A program made the translations under genes and the position numbers. A stretch of DNA of 39,269 nt from contig JAKARC010000023.1 in NCBI GenBank assembly GCA_021822385.1, positions 1 to 39,269 on the forward strand, written 5' to 3'. The notes under the pieces were generated by a model. It did not search any database. It saw nothing but the letters and a program-made list of their open reading frames with translations, and had not been told where the DNA came from. This document shows positions 1 to 10,046 of this stretch, in pieces (within the stretch, counting starts at the first letter, position 1; each line of letters starts with the position of its first letter). This DNA comes from Pseudomonadota bacterium. Lineage in GTDB: Bacteria; Pseudomonadota; Gammaproteobacteria; Steroidobacterales; Steroidobacteraceae.

Positions 1-540
1 CGCGATGGGCTCAAGCGCATCGGCGCGATCTACGCCGTCGAGGAGGAGATCCGGGACAAAAACCTCACCGGCGAGATCAAGCGCTTGCATCGCCTGACGC
101 ACAGCAAGCCGCACGTGGAGGCGTTCCTCGACTGGGTGGACCAGAGGCTCGGGCAGCACGGGCTCGCGCCGGCCACGCCCTTTACCAAGGCACTGAAATA
201 CATCCGCGATCGCAGGGTAGAGCTCCAGGTATTCCTGGGTGACCCGGACGTGCCCATCGATACGAATCACCTGGAGCGCGCGCTGCGGGTAATTCCCATG
301 GGCAGGAAAAACTGGAATTTCTGCTGGACCGAGCTCGGCGCCAAGCAGGTCGGCATTGTGCAGAGCCTGATCACCACCTGTCGCCTGCACGAGATCGACG
401 TCTACACCTACCTCGTCGATGTGCTGCAACGGGTCGGGCAGCACCCCGCCGCACGTGTCGCTGAGCTCACCCCGCGACTGTGGAAGCAGCACTTCGCGGC
501 CAAACCGCTGCGCTCAGCATTGCACACGCTCGCCGCGTAG
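1..540 (+). CDS. tnpC: IS66-family transposase TnpC, C-terminal part (cut by window edge)
   Basis: The frame is open from base 1 to the TAG at 538-540, so only the last 179 residues are in view. The fragment carries the IS66 C-terminal hallmark: D-T-N-H-L-E-R-A-L-R, then G-R-K-N-W-N-F, then a segment ending in a YLVDVLQRV helix and the 'ELTPRLWKQHF' tail. The DDE transposase of IS66 elements cuts and joins the element ends; the last catalytic acidic residue lies in the part seen here. Family assignment comes from these motifs and is firm. Whether the whole element is intact cannot be judged, because the 5' part and tnpA/tnpB lie outside the window. Confidence 0.93.
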   Translation, partial: RDGLKRIGAIYAVEEEIRDKNLTGEIKRLHRLTHSKPHVEAFLDWVDQRLGQHGLAPATPFTKALKYIRDRRVELQVFLGDPDVPIDTNHLERALRVIPMGRKNWNFCWTELGAKQVGIVQSLITTCRLHEIDVYTYLVDVLQRVGQHPAARVAELTPRLWKQHFAAKPLRSALHTLAA

Positions 541-554
541 GCGAGACGCCGCGG

Positions 555-567
555 AATTACCGCTTAC
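555..567. repeat. Possible right terminal inverted repeat end of the IS66 element
   Basis: CCGCTTAC at 560-567 lies 20 bases after the tnpC stop and is the reverse complement of GTAAGCGG. IS66-family ends usually begin with GTAAGCG, as known for the family. The left end is outside the window, so the repeat cannot be paired and the exact boundary and target duplication are unproven. Confidence 0.35.
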
Positions 568-756
568 GCTGAGGCGGAGGAATGCACGGCGTGTGGGGTC
601 GCCGTGACGGCGGCGGTGAGCGGGATTTCCGGGCAATTCAAACCCGCCGGCCGGAGGCTGCCGGAAGAAGGTCCTCGGGCATCGATCCGCAACGACGGGC
701 AAGCGCTATGATGTCCGCGCGAGGCACGAATCCTCAGCCAGTCAGAGGTCACGATC

Positions 757-1347
757 ATGCGAAATCTGGTGCTGCTGGGCGTGAGCGCCGTTGTGGCCGC
801 CCTCACCGCGGTATCGCTGGCCGCCACCCCAGCTCCCCGCCCGATGGCGCTCTGGCAGAAGGTGCAGGTCTTGCGGAAAGCCCAGGCGCTGATGCTCGAG
901 AGCACGGCGTATCAGCCGGGCTCGCGCACGGTGGATGCCTACACCGTCGATCTGGCCAACCCGCTCGCGAACGAGGCGATTCGCAAATCGCGCGGCATTA
1001 CCAAAGTGCGGCGCTATCCCAATGGCGCGCTCCTCGTCAAGGAGAACTTCAACGGACATCGGCGGGCGACCGGTGTCACGGCCATGCTCAAGCTCTCCGG
1101 TTATGACCAGGCCGATCGCAACTGGCTCATGGCCGCCTACACACCCGCCGGCCGGGTCCTTGCCTATGGCAAGGTCCCCGCCTGCATTGCCTGTCACACG
1201 GTGGTGTCGAAGCAGGACTTCGTATTCGCACCGCCGCCGAAGCAGCTGCTGTCCCTCGCCATCTGGAAGGCGTTCTTTCCAAAGCAGACGATCGCACCTG
1301 CCTATGCACAACTGCTGCGCTGGCATCCCGCGGCCGTCGTGAGATAA
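757..1347 (+). CDS. Cytochrome P460-like c-type haem protein
   Basis: A 196-residue protein with an N-terminal hydrophobic signal segment (residues 3-22, AAT cleavage region), so it is exported to the periplasm. It holds one c-haem motif, C143-I-A-C146-H147, and before it the pattern 'RRYPNGALLVKENF' (86-98) and a 'DRNWLMAAYTPAGRVLAYG' stretch. Both are typical of cytochrome P460-domain proteins. Family members oxidise hydroxylamine or detoxify NO, but many P460-fold proteins have no known substrate, and the cross-linking lysine cannot be assigned safely from sequence alone. Start at ATG 757 with AGAGG upstream (about 745). It stands alone between the IS66 end and merR; no link with mercury is known, so it may be a bystander carried by the island. 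Confidence 0.72.
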   Translation: MRNLVLLGVSAVVAALTAVSLAATPAPRPMALWQKVQVLRKAQALMLESTAYQPGSRTVDAYTVDLANPLANEAIRKSRGITKVRRYPNGALLVKENFNGHRRATGVTAMLKLSGYDQADRNWLMAAYTPAGRVLAYGKVPACIACHTVVSKQDFVFAPPPKQLLSLAIWKAFFPKQTIAPAYAQLLRWHPAAVVR

Positions 1348-1407
1348 GCGATCGCCGTACGGATTGCACCCGCCCCGATTCACAATGTCGCCTGATGCGA
1401 GGTAAAC

Positions 1408-1438
1408 TTGGCTCCGTACTTAAGTACAGGATACGCCA
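1408..1438 (+). promoter_or_regulatory. mer-type operator/promoter in front of merR
   Basis: TTGGCT at 1408-1413 resembles the mer -35 box. It is followed by CC and the perfect palindrome GTACTTAAGTAC at 1416-1427, matching the core of MerR operators (CCGTAC-N4-GTACGG). No good -10 lies at 19 bp (ACGCCA), so the promoter half is weak. The site ends just before the merR ATG at 1441, as expected for autorepression by steric block. Confidence 0.65.
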
Positions 1439-1440
1439 CT

Positions 1441-1857
1441 ATGCCGGATCGACCGGAATCGCTGACCATCGGCACCTTCGCCAAGGCGGCCGGTGTCAAC
1501 GTCGAGACCATCCGCTTTTATCAACGTCGGGGGCTTCTGCCGCAGCCGCGTCGGCCCTACGGCACCATCACTCGTTACGATAGTGCGGATGTGGCACGTG
1601 TGCGATTCGTCAAAGCCGCACAGCGCCTGGGCTTTAGCCTCGATGAAGTCGCCGAACTACTGAGGCTCGAGGACGGCACACACTGCGCCGAAGCGCGCGT
1701 GCTCGCGGAGCGCAAGCTCGAGGATGTACGCGGCAAGCTCGCCGACTTGCGGCGGATTGAAACGGTTCTGGTCAGCACGGTCGCTCGCTGCGGCCGCCGG
1801 CGCAATGCCGTCCGGTGCCCGCTCATCGCCACGCTTCAGGCTTCGAATTTACAATGA
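1441..1857 (+). CDS. merR: Mercury-responsive transcription regulator MerR
   Basis: Starting at ATG 1441 gives 138 residues and puts three cysteines at C82, C117 and C126, the exact numbering of the Hg(II)-binding cysteines of Tn501 MerR. Residues 8-75 form the MerR winged helix-turn-helix ([19 protein letters not shown]). Residues 80-115 form the dimer helix with the mercury-type signature [18 protein letters not shown], and the tail has CPLIATL. A longer TTG start at 1408 would break this numbering and run through the operator. MerR binds between the -35 and -10 boxes as a dimer and, with Hg(II), untwists the 19-bp spacer to activate transcription. Unlike Tn21/Tn501, merR here is not divergent from the structural genes but lies upstream of them on the same strand. 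Confidence 0.95.
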   Translation: MPDRPESLTIGTFAKAAGVNVETIRFYQRRGLLPQPRRPYGTITRYDSADVARVRFVKAAQRLGFSLDEVAELLRLEDGTHCAEARVLAERKLEDVRGKLADLRRIETVLVSTVARCGRRRNAVRCPLIATLQASNLQ

Positions 1858-2221
1858 GACGTTCCTGACGTCGTGATATTCGTGAGCCGCGCCGCCCGCT
1901 CACAACTGGGGGTGAACAACCCGTGAGGAACAGGGGAACGCTCCTCACTGCAGGCGCGCATCAATCGCGTGCAGATGAGTAGACTTGGCACGCGGTTGGC
2001 CCCAGCGCGGCCATTTGCCCTCACCGTGCCATCTCCTCCAGTGGATCGGCAGGGCTGTCTCGCCGAGACGATTAAACCGATGCGTGCAATGCGTGCCCCC
2101 CGTTCGCCGTACCGCCCCACCCAGCTCGCCCCGTCGGACGCTCTTGCGCGGCGGTCGTTGAGGGCGCTCCAGCGGCTGGGGGGGCCCCACCTCTGTATGA
2201 TCGTGAAAGATGCACCGGGGA
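1858..2221. other. Non-coding stretch between merR and the merC promoter
   Basis: About 360 bases with no reading frame that looks like a protein. The open frames here are low-complexity, Arg/Pro-rich and lack ribosome sites. No tRNA, terminator with T-run, or repeat was seen. It may be decayed sequence from an earlier insertion between merR and merC. Confidence 0.5.
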
Positions 2222-2252
2222 TTGACTCCGTAGCCGAGTACGGAATTAAAGT
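2222..2252 (+). promoter_or_regulatory. MerR-activated promoter of merCA
   Basis: A textbook mer promoter: -35 TTGACT (2222-2227), a 19-bp spacer (2228-2246), -10 TAAAGT (2247-2252). The spacer and its edge hold the dyad TCCGTA (2227-2232) / TACGGA (2239-2244). The layout matches the Tn501 PmerT promoter base for base in most positions, including the over-long 19-bp spacer that makes it MerR-dependent. Confidence 0.93.
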
Positions 2253-2258
2253 TCTGAC

Positions 2259-2624
2259 CCGTGCCAGAATTGACAGAGGTTCTCCGTGTACCGTCCCGTC
2301 CCAGCCGAAGCAGTCACGTTCAACGCGCGTTTCGCTCCTGCCAGCCAACCGTCACGCCGCTCGACTCACGTGGCGATCTCCGGCCATGCGGGCCGGTCTT
2401 TCTCGGCGTACGAAATGTTCGGATCCACACGCGCAGCTTCCTCGAGCCCCACCCCGGGTTTCCGATCCGCTCGACCCGGATTGTCGCATGTTTCGAGCGG
2501 GAAACCCGATCAGGCTGCTCGAGGTCTATGCCGATGCGTCGATTCGGCCAACGCAGCAGATGCATTGCCGAACCGCTGCAAGCACCCGCCCCTCAATCGC
2601 CAACGTCTTTTCTAAGGAGCAAAG
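2259..2624 (+). other. Long untranslated leader or decayed gene between mer promoter and merC
   Basis: Transcription from the 2222-2252 promoter would start near 2259, leaving roughly 365 nt before the merC ATG. Classical mer operons have a short leader and then merT/merP. No MerT or MerP motif is readable in any frame, and the open frame 2286-2615 is Arg/Ser/Pro-rich without a recognisable domain. A strong AAGGAG at 2614-2619 serves merC. Confidence 0.5.
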
Positions 2625-4731
<2,107 letters not shown>

Positions 4732-5195
4732 CGCGGATTGACACGTGTGTGATCGCCGTGGCGATAAGGAGAGTTCGACAGCGTCCTGAAAAGAGGGGTC
4801 TCGGTCCGCCCGCGCAGAGCAATTCCCGCGTCCTCAGCGCGCAGCGGGACAGGCCTCCTGTTGCGACCTCGCCGTATCTCGGCTCTGCTCTGTCTTCGCG
4901 AACCGTCGAGAATCGCGGGCCGAGGACTATGCTGATCGAGACCCCGGGAGGATTCGATTAAGCCCGGACCGACTGCATGCTTTGGATGAAGCAAGCGTGA
5001 TTTTCCTCCGTGCGCGTGCAGCATCTCGCGGGGCTGGATTCCATGGTGATCGGCATCGAGTAACCGGTGGACAACATCTGACAACCAGCATGCAGCGGAT
5101 CCCTTCTCAGGTTCTCCTCAGCTACGCACACGAGCCTTTACCGGGTGCAGAACCAGCGATATTCTCCCGTCAGACAACCTCCGGAGCGCGCCACC
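4732..5195. other. Gene-free stretch after merA
   Basis: No convincing coding frame. A TTGACA at 4738-4743 has no good -10 at 17 bp, and ATCGCC-gt-GGCGAT (4752-4765) could form a short stem but has no T-run. A CGGAG at 5182-5186 belongs to the next gene. No merD, merE or other mer accessory remnant was recognised. Confidence 0.45.
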
Positions 5196-5825
5196 ATGGC
5201 TCATCAGGCCAAAGATACCCAAGCCCACTGGCAGAACGTCTATGAGACCAAGCGCGCTGACTCCGTAAGCTGGTATCAGCCCCACTTGCGGCTCTCGTTG
5301 CAGCTGCTCGTGGAGGCCGGATTGACCGCGAGCTCGCGGTTGATCGATGTGGGTGGAGGCGCCTCGACGCTCGTCGACGACTTGCTCAAGCGGGGACTTT
5401 GCCATGTGAGCGTACTCGATGTGTCGGATGAGGCGTTGACGCTTGCACGGCGCCGGCTCGGCGAACGCGAGAAGCTCGTCAGGTGGTACGTGGGAGATGT
5501 ACTGGAACTCGCCCTGCCGCCGGAGGGATTCGACTTCTGGCATGATCGAGCGGTGCTGCACTTCCTCTCCGATCCGGTAGACGCGGACCGCTACGTGCAA
5601 ATTGCGGCGAAGACGCTGACTGCCGGTGGACACGCAGTGATCGCCGGATTTGCACCAGATGGTCCTGAACGCTGTAGTGGATTGCCCGTCGCACGTCGGT
5701 CTGCGGCAGATATTGCCGCCTTGTTCGCGCCGACGTTCACGCTCGTGCAGGAGCGCATTGAACGGCACTGCACACCAAGCGGGCGCGAACAGTCTTTCGT
5801 GTATGCGCTCCTTGAGCGGCATTAA
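5196..5825 (+). CDS. Class I SAM-dependent methyltransferase
   Basis: ATG 5196 (GGAG at 5183-5186) gives 209 residues. Motif I is clear: LID51-VGGGAS57 after a helix. It is followed by the acidic end of strand 2 (VLDVS, about 73-77), motif II-like 'YVGDVLELALP', and 'FDFWHDRAVLHFL' as the post-motif region. The N-terminal 'HWQNVYETKRADSVSWYQPH' is shared by a group of small methyltransferases often annotated only as 'class I SAM methyltransferase'. The acceptor substrate cannot be told. It is not ArsM, as the ArsM cysteine motifs are absent. Position after merA, about 460 nt downstream, suggests a place in the same island but probably a separate transcript. Confidence 0.82.
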   Translation: MAHQAKDTQAHWQNVYETKRADSVSWYQPHLRLSLQLLVEAGLTASSRLIDVGGGASTLVDDLLKRGLCHVSVLDVSDEALTLARRRLGEREKLVRWYVGDVLELALPPEGFDFWHDRAVLHFLSDPVDADRYVQIAAKTLTAGGHAVIAGFAPDGPERCSGLPVARRSAADIAALFAPTFTLVQERIERHCTPSGREQSFVYALLERH

Positions 5826-6466
5826 CTGGCCTCAGCCCACGCGACCGGACGATCGCCGAGCGGCATGTTGCCGATTATCGGGGAACGATTTCGCCAAAAA
5901 CATGTTCTCCGAACAATGATAGCGATCGCGGCCAGGCTTGGGCGCACGGAGCACGATCCGCCGCCTCTGTCCGACGGGAACGAGCGCGCGCACCGCGCGA
6001 CCGTCGACTCCGAGTCCCCGGAAATACCGTCACGAGCCCGCAGCCGCCGATGTTGTCGGTGAGATCCAGAGCAATGTCCTTGCGCGCTGGGTTGTGCTGC
6101 CGAGCATACCACCCGCACCGCCGAGATGGCGGCGTGGGAACGACGATGCACACCGCCCAATTTGGCATCGAGTGGACATTCACGCGCAAAGACGCGGATC
6201 GGAAGCTGCATCGACTTTATGTTGCGTAATTAACGTGTCGAAATGCTAGATCGTAATCTATCCCCATCGATGTCTCGACCAACACGCCGAGCGTCCCGGC
6301 GTGTTGCAGTCTGCCCAACAGATTCACGTCGCGCGAGAGCCCCTCTTCCTCGCCAAATGCCTCTGCGACAGTCTTCGGATAGTTCCGAGCATGTTTGCAA
6401 AAGCACCCACCCCCGCATGGAGAACACCCCGATCCCGATCCTGATCGTCATCGCAATTCTTCAACG
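5826..6466. other. Gene-free stretch between convergent genes
   Basis: About 640 bases between the methyltransferase (+) and the MerR gene (-). All open frames are Arg/Ser-rich and lack family signatures. The minus frame 5875-6189 was read through and not recognised. No repeat, tRNA or terminator with T-run was seen. Confidence 0.45.
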
Positions 6467-6907
6467 CTATCGGCGGTCATTCTGCTGATTCGTCAAGCTG
6501 GACTCCAGCGCAGCCAGAATGGGGCAGTCGTCCAGCGGACGGTTTTCAGCCGTGCAGATCTCAATCAAATCGCTCAGCGCCCGAGACATGGCCGTCATGG
6601 TCTTGATTTTCTGTTCGAGTTGCAATTTCTTCCGGATCGCCAGACCGCGGACATCGCTGCAGCACGACCGGTCATCGGCCTTCAGATCGAGCAATTGCCG
6701 TATTTCCGCGAGAGTCATGCCACAGCTCTGGGCATGCTTGATGAAGTCCAGTCGTCGCAATGAACTGGCGCCATACAGACGATAGCCGGCTTCGGTCTTT
6801 TCCGCAGGTAGCAACACCCCCTGGTCTTCGTAGTGGCGAATGGCATCCATACTGACGCCAGCTCGCTTCGCCAGTTTCCCGATGGTCATACCAGCCTGTT
6901 CCTTCAT
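6467..6907 (-). CDS. MerR-family heavy-metal regulator (ZntR/CadR/PbrR-like)
   Basis: 146 residues from ATG 6907. A second start at ATG 6889 (MTIGKLAKRAGVS) has AAGGAA 9 nt upstream and fits the usual MerR start better. The helix-turn-helix is at 7-75. Metal-site cysteines are C82/C83 at the start of the dimer helix, then C118 and C128 in ICTAENRPLDDCPIL. A Cys at the MerR-C82/ZntR-C79 place suggests a divalent soft metal (Hg, Pb, Cd, Zn) rather than Cu(I). It is the last gene of the long operon that begins with the ATPase at 13595, so it probably controls the promoter at 13624-13655. It differs from the merR at 1441 by lacking the THC..EA mercury signature. Confidence 0.87.
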   Translation of the reverse strand: MKEQAGMTIGKLAKRAGVSMDAIRHYEDQGVLLPAEKTEAGYRLYGASSLRRLDFIKHAQSCGMTLAEIRQLLDLKADDRSCCSDVRGLAIRKKLQLEQKIKTMTAMSRALSDLIEICTAENRPLDDCPILAALESSLTNQQNDRR

Positions 6908-6989
6908 CGCGACGCCCCCGTGCCTGAATACATATCAGCGCCGCAATGCAATGCTAAAGGGTCGCGCCTGTCCAGATCGGAGTGAAGGT

Positions 6990-7658
6990 TCATACCGGCC
7001 CCGGCAAGTGTGCGAACAAGCCGAAGCCGATTGACCATAGGCCGAGTGCAACCAGCACGGCGCCGGTCCAACGGGGCAGGCGCACCGACAGACCTGCCAA
7101 CCAATCCAGACCATGCTGGGCCGGTGACCACAGCACCGCCAGCGCCAGCGGCGCCGACACCGCCAACCCGAACAGCAGCAGCGACATGAACCCTTGTAAG
7201 GAACTATTGCCGGCAGCAGCCTGGCTAGCGTTCAGGCCGAGCAGCACGACAATCAGCGGCACCGCGCACGCTGGCACGTTCAGCCCGAACAGCAGACCCA
7301 GCGCCGCCGAGCCACGGGTGCCCGACGCATGCGACAGCAGCGACCCCAGGCGCACGATCAGCCAACCCTGCCGACCGCAGAGGTACAACAGTCCAAAAGC
7401 CAGATACACGGTGCCGAGCCCAATCCACATTGCACGCTGCAGACTGAAAAAGTAGGCGCCTATCAGCGCCGCGGCGGCGCCCAAGGCGCCCATGAACAGC
7501 GCCCGCACGACGGTGTACACGCCGATTTGCAGCACCGCGTTGCGATGGGAGCGCTGTTCGAGATGCTTGACCAGCAACAGGTTCGACCCCATCGAGCAGG
7601 GTTCTACAAAACCCAACAGGCCGAGGCCAATCGACAGCAGGGTAAGCTCAATCGTCAT
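6990..7658 (-). CDS. CcdA/DsbD-type membrane thiol transporter
   Basis: 222 residues from ATG 7658, which overlaps the stop of the preceding HMA gene by ATGA; a longer upstream frame is not needed. Six or so hydrophobic segments. The redox cysteines sit in membrane helices: C21 in 'GFVEPCSMGSN' and C131 in 'LNVPACAVPLI', the two-cysteine pattern of CcdA/DsbD transmembrane domains that move electrons from cytosolic thioredoxin to the periplasm. In this operon it may keep the CPFC cysteines of the periplasmic HMA protein (9675-10022) reduced. Substrate is inferred from context only. C94 is an extra Cys. Confidence 0.78.
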   Translation of the reverse strand: MTIELTLLSIGLGLLGFVEPCSMGSNLLLVKHLEQRSHRNAVLQIGVYTVVRALFMGALGAAAALIGAYFFSLQRAMWIGLGTVYLAFGLLYLCGRQGWLIVRLGSLLSHASGTRGSAALGLLFGLNVPACAVPLIVVLLGLNASQAAAGNSSLQGFMSLLLFGLAVSAPLALAVLWSPAQHGLDWLAGLSVRLPRWTGAVLVALGLWSIGFGLFAHLPGPV

Positions 7659-7891
7659 GCGGCCGTACCCGGCACATTTGGGCGCGGCTCGACTTGGTAG
7701 CCCGCCTTCTCGATCGCGGTCTGCAGTTCGCATTCGTCGACCCGCGCCGGATCGAACAGTACCCGCGCGGTGCCATCGGCGAAGGACACTGCGCTGGTCT
7801 GCACGCCTTCACGCCGTTCCAGCACGCTCTGAATGATCTGTGCGCAGCCATCGCAGTGCATGCCATGGACGGTAAAATTTGCGGTTTTCAT
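7655..7891 (-). CDS. Cytosolic heavy-metal-associated (HMA) chaperone
   Basis: 78 residues consisting of one HMA fold: GMHC13-DGC16 metal loop, then 'VSFADGTARVLFDPARVDE' and 'AIEKAGYQVE'. No signal peptide, so it stays in the cytosol, CopZ-like. It would hand a soft metal to the P1B ATPase of the same operon. AGGAGAG upstream of the ATG; the stop overlaps the start of the CcdA-like gene. The CxxC loop has the H-C-D-G-C form rather than the MerP T-C-x-A-C form. Confidence 0.9.
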   Translation of the reverse strand: MKTANFTVHGMHCDGCAQIIQSVLERREGVQTSAVSFADGTARVLFDPARVDECELQTAIEKAGYQVEPRPNVPGTAA

Positions 7892-7951
7892 ACGCTCTCT
7901 CCTGTAATTCCTGAATACATTCGATGGTGCACACCAGCGGGAATGCGAACA

Positions 7952-8686
7952 TCAACTTCGGGTCTGCCGCCAGCGATGCATCAGTGTCGGCAACACCAGC
8001 AGGATCACCAGGGCGCTGATCCCATAGAGAACCATGTAAATGGCGTGGCGGTCACCAGCCGCGAGTTCTCGCCCTGCATAGCCGAGGTAGGCGTATGCGA
8101 GCGTGCCCGGAATCTGAAAAACCAGCGTCGCCAGCACGTAAGGCACCAAGTTGATGCGCGTCAGCCCCAGTGCGTAGTTCGACAGATTGAACGGGAACAA
8201 TGGCACCAACCGCACCAGCGCCATGAATCGCCAGCCGCCGGATTCTACCCCTGTGATCAGGCGCTCGAGTCCTCCGCGGCTGTGGCGAGCCACCCACCCG
8301 GAGGCAAGGTAACGGGCCGCGAGAAACGCCAGGGTGGCGCCGAGCGTGGCGCCCGAGAGGCTCCACAACGTGCCCCACCACGCGCCGAACAGCACGCCGG
8401 CAACAAGCCCGAAGACCCAGCCGGGCAGGAAAAAGATCGTGGTGAGCGCGTCCAGCAGCACAAATAGCGCGGGCGCCCACAGTCCCCAAGCCTCTACCAT
8501 CGACCGGATTGCCGCAGGTTCGAACCACGCGCGGTGCAACAGCAACCAGACGATGCCCGCCCCGAGCAGCAGAACCAGCACCATGCGCGGTAGCATGGCC
8601 CCCACGCCGCTGGCCCGGACAGTGCGGGCAGCAGGGACATTCCCGGTCCGGACCACGCTTTCGACTGGATGCTGCGAGTGGTTCAC
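7952..8686 (-). CDS. TVP38/TMEM64 (VTT/DedA-like) membrane protein
   Basis: 244 residues with about six membrane segments. The VTT core has 'FFLPGWVFGLVAGVLFGAWWG', a 'SGATLGATLAFLAARYL' glycine stretch, 'RLVPLFPFNLSNYALGLTRI' and 'IPGTLAYAYLGYAG'. These are the family's conserved helix-break motifs. VTT proteins act in membrane lipid or small-molecule transport, with no settled bacterial substrate; they are often found beside mercuric reductase-like and metal genes. The start overlaps the NHL gene's stop by 4 bases (ATGA). A second VTT protein lies at 20444-21142. Confidence 0.88.
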   Translation of the reverse strand: MNHSQHPVESVVRTGNVPAARTVRASGVGAMLPRMVLVLLLGAGIVWLLLHRAWFEPAAIRSMVEAWGLWAPALFVLLDALTTIFFLPGWVFGLVAGVLFGAWWGTLWSLSGATLGATLAFLAARYLASGWVARHSRGGLERLITGVESGGWRFMALVRLVPLFPFNLSNYALGLTRINLVPYVLATLVFQIPGTLAYAYLGYAGRELAAGDRHAIYMVLYGISALVILLVLPTLMHRWRQTRS

Positions 8687-9678
8687 CGGGATGCTCCTGG
8701 TTTCCAGACCTCTACGCGGTTACCCATGAGGTTGGTGGAATAAACTGTGCCGTCATTGGCCACCGCCACGCCGGTTTCGGTGAACCCGGGTCCCGTGGGC
8801 GGCGTGCCGAATGCGGTCAGGAAGCGCCCGTCGGCGGTGAATTTCTGGATGCGGTCGTTTTCCTCATCGGCCACGAACACGTCACCTTGGGGGCCGATCG
8901 CGATCGCGGTGGGTGTCCTGAACCAGCCGTTGAGCCCGCCCAGCACATTGACGGACGCGGGCAAATGCAGCCCCATCGGTCCGCCCCACATCCTGAGGAA
9001 ATGCCCGTCGGGGTCGAACACCTGGATGCGATCGTTGTAACCGTCAGTGACATAGATGCGCCCCTGATGATCGGTCGCCACATCGGTGGGATAGTTGAAC
9101 ATGCCGTGCGACACGTAGCCCTTCTTGCCGGTGACGCCCCACTGACGCACGAACGCACCATCGGGACGCAACTCCTGGACGCGCTGGTTGTAGAAATCCG
9201 ACACCACCAGATTGCCGTTGGGCAGTACGGCCACCCCTGAAGGCGCCTTGAATTCGCCGGGGCCGGAGCCGCGATGGCCGATTACCGCAAGCGGCGTGCC
9301 TCCCGTCGAGAACACCTGGATGTCGTCGTTCCAGTAGTCGGCGACATACAGCTTGCCGTGGGCCACCGCGAGGTTCATCGGACGCCCGAGTTTTCCGAGA
9401 CCGCTACCCGGATGGCCAATGGCGTAAAGGAACCGGCCATTCCGGTCGAAGACCTGAACGCGGTGATTGCGCGAATCGGCGACAAACACCTTGCCACCGG
9501 CCACCGCGATTCCGATCGGGTCGTGGAACTGGCCCGGCGCCGAACCAGCACCGCCCCAACTACTCACCAGTTGGTAAGGTGGTTCCCTGGGACTCGGCAC
9601 CCACAGCCCCCAGCCGATCCCGACAATCAGCAGGAGGACGACGACAACGCCGAGCAACCAATACGACGCGCGTTTCAT
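8683..9678 (-). CDS. NHL-repeat beta-propeller protein, membrane anchored
   Basis: 331 residues. One N-terminal membrane anchor (7-26), then six NHL-type blades. Each has the pattern 'F..P.GIAV..G.vfVAD..N.RIQVF...G.fl', visible at about residues 50, 98, 146, 197, 260 and 305. The propeller would face the periplasm. NHL propellers are mostly binding scaffolds, though some are lyases; no catalytic residues can be named here. It is translationally coupled on both sides: ATGA overlap with the periplasmic HMA gene before it and with the VTT gene after it. Its presence in a metal-efflux operon is unusual. Confidence 0.88.
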   Translation of the reverse strand: MKRASYWLLGVVVVLLLIVGIGWGLWVPSPREPPYQLVSSWGGAGSAPGQFHDPIGIAVAGGKVFVADSRNHRVQVFDRNGRFLYAIGHPGSGLGKLGRPMNLAVAHGKLYVADYWNDDIQVFSTGGTPLAVIGHRGSGPGEFKAPSGVAVLPNGNLVVSDFYNQRVQELRPDGAFVRQWGVTGKKGYVSHGMFNYPTDVATDHQGRIYVTDGYNDRIQVFDPDGHFLRMWGGPMGLHLPASVNVLGGLNGWFRTPTAIAIGPQGDVFVADEENDRIQKFTADGRFLTAFGTPPTGPGFTETGVAVANDGTVYSTNLMGNRVEVWKPGASR

Positions 9679-10022
9679 GGTTTGGTCGCAGCCGTGCTCT
9701 CAGTCGGACGACTGACCACCGCTTTCAACCTGAACCCGGCTTCCTTCACCAGTTGCGCGAGCTGGGCTTTCGTAAATGTGGCACCGGGTTTCACGGTGAC
9801 CACCAGCACGCCGTGCTCCAGATTCACATTGGTGTCTTCCACGCCCGGTTGCTTGGCGAACTCCTTCTCGATGCCGAAGGCGCAGAAGGGACAGGCCAAG
9901 CCGTCCACCCGCAGCACATAGGCGTTGGGCGTCGGGGTTTGAGGGGGGGCAGCAAAGGCCGGAGCGCTCGCCGCCATGGTCATCACCATGGCAAGCAGCA
10001 GGTTTTTCAGTAAGCGAAACAT
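9675..10022 (-). CDS. Periplasmic HMA-domain protein (MerP-like, CPFC motif)
   Basis: 115 residues from ATG 10022, which has AGAGG 8 nt upstream; a GTG at 10031 is possible but poorer. Signal peptide 1-25 ending in A-F-A. The mature part holds one HMA-like fold with 'VDGLACPFCAFGIEKEF', where the metal loop is C-P-F-C instead of C-x-A-C. 'NVNLEHGVLVVTVKPGATF' and 'KEAGFRL' complete the fold. It probably binds the operon's metal in the periplasm, or serves as a redox partner of the CcdA-like protein, since CPFC also looks like a thioredoxin-type motif. The choice between these is open. Confidence 0.83.
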   Translation of the reverse strand: MFRLLKNLLLAMVMTMAASAPAFAAPPQTPTPNAYVLRVDGLACPFCAFGIEKEFAKQPGVEDTNVNLEHGVLVVTVKPGATFTKAQLAQLVKEAGFRLKAVVSRPTESTAATKP

Positions 10023-10046
10023 GGGGAACACCTCTTGATGTGTGAA

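Noticed and set aside
1836-2348. A 170-codon minus-strand frame across the mer promoter region
   Set aside because: Composition is Arg/Ser/Gly-rich, with no domain or ribosome site, and it would overlap the well-formed mer promoter antisense. Treated as a chance open frame in high-GC DNA.
2286-2615. Possible decayed merT or merP ahead of merC
   Set aside because: No GMTCxxC, no MerT CC pair and no hydrophobic helices in any frame, so the idea has no support beyond position.
4738-4766. Promoter (TTGACA) or terminator (ATCGCC-gt-GGCGAT) after merA
   Set aside because: No acceptable -10 at 16-18 bp and no T-run after the short stem; both look like chance.
5875-6189. A 104-codon minus-strand frame
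   Set aside because: No signature, poor composition and no start context; not recognised as any family.
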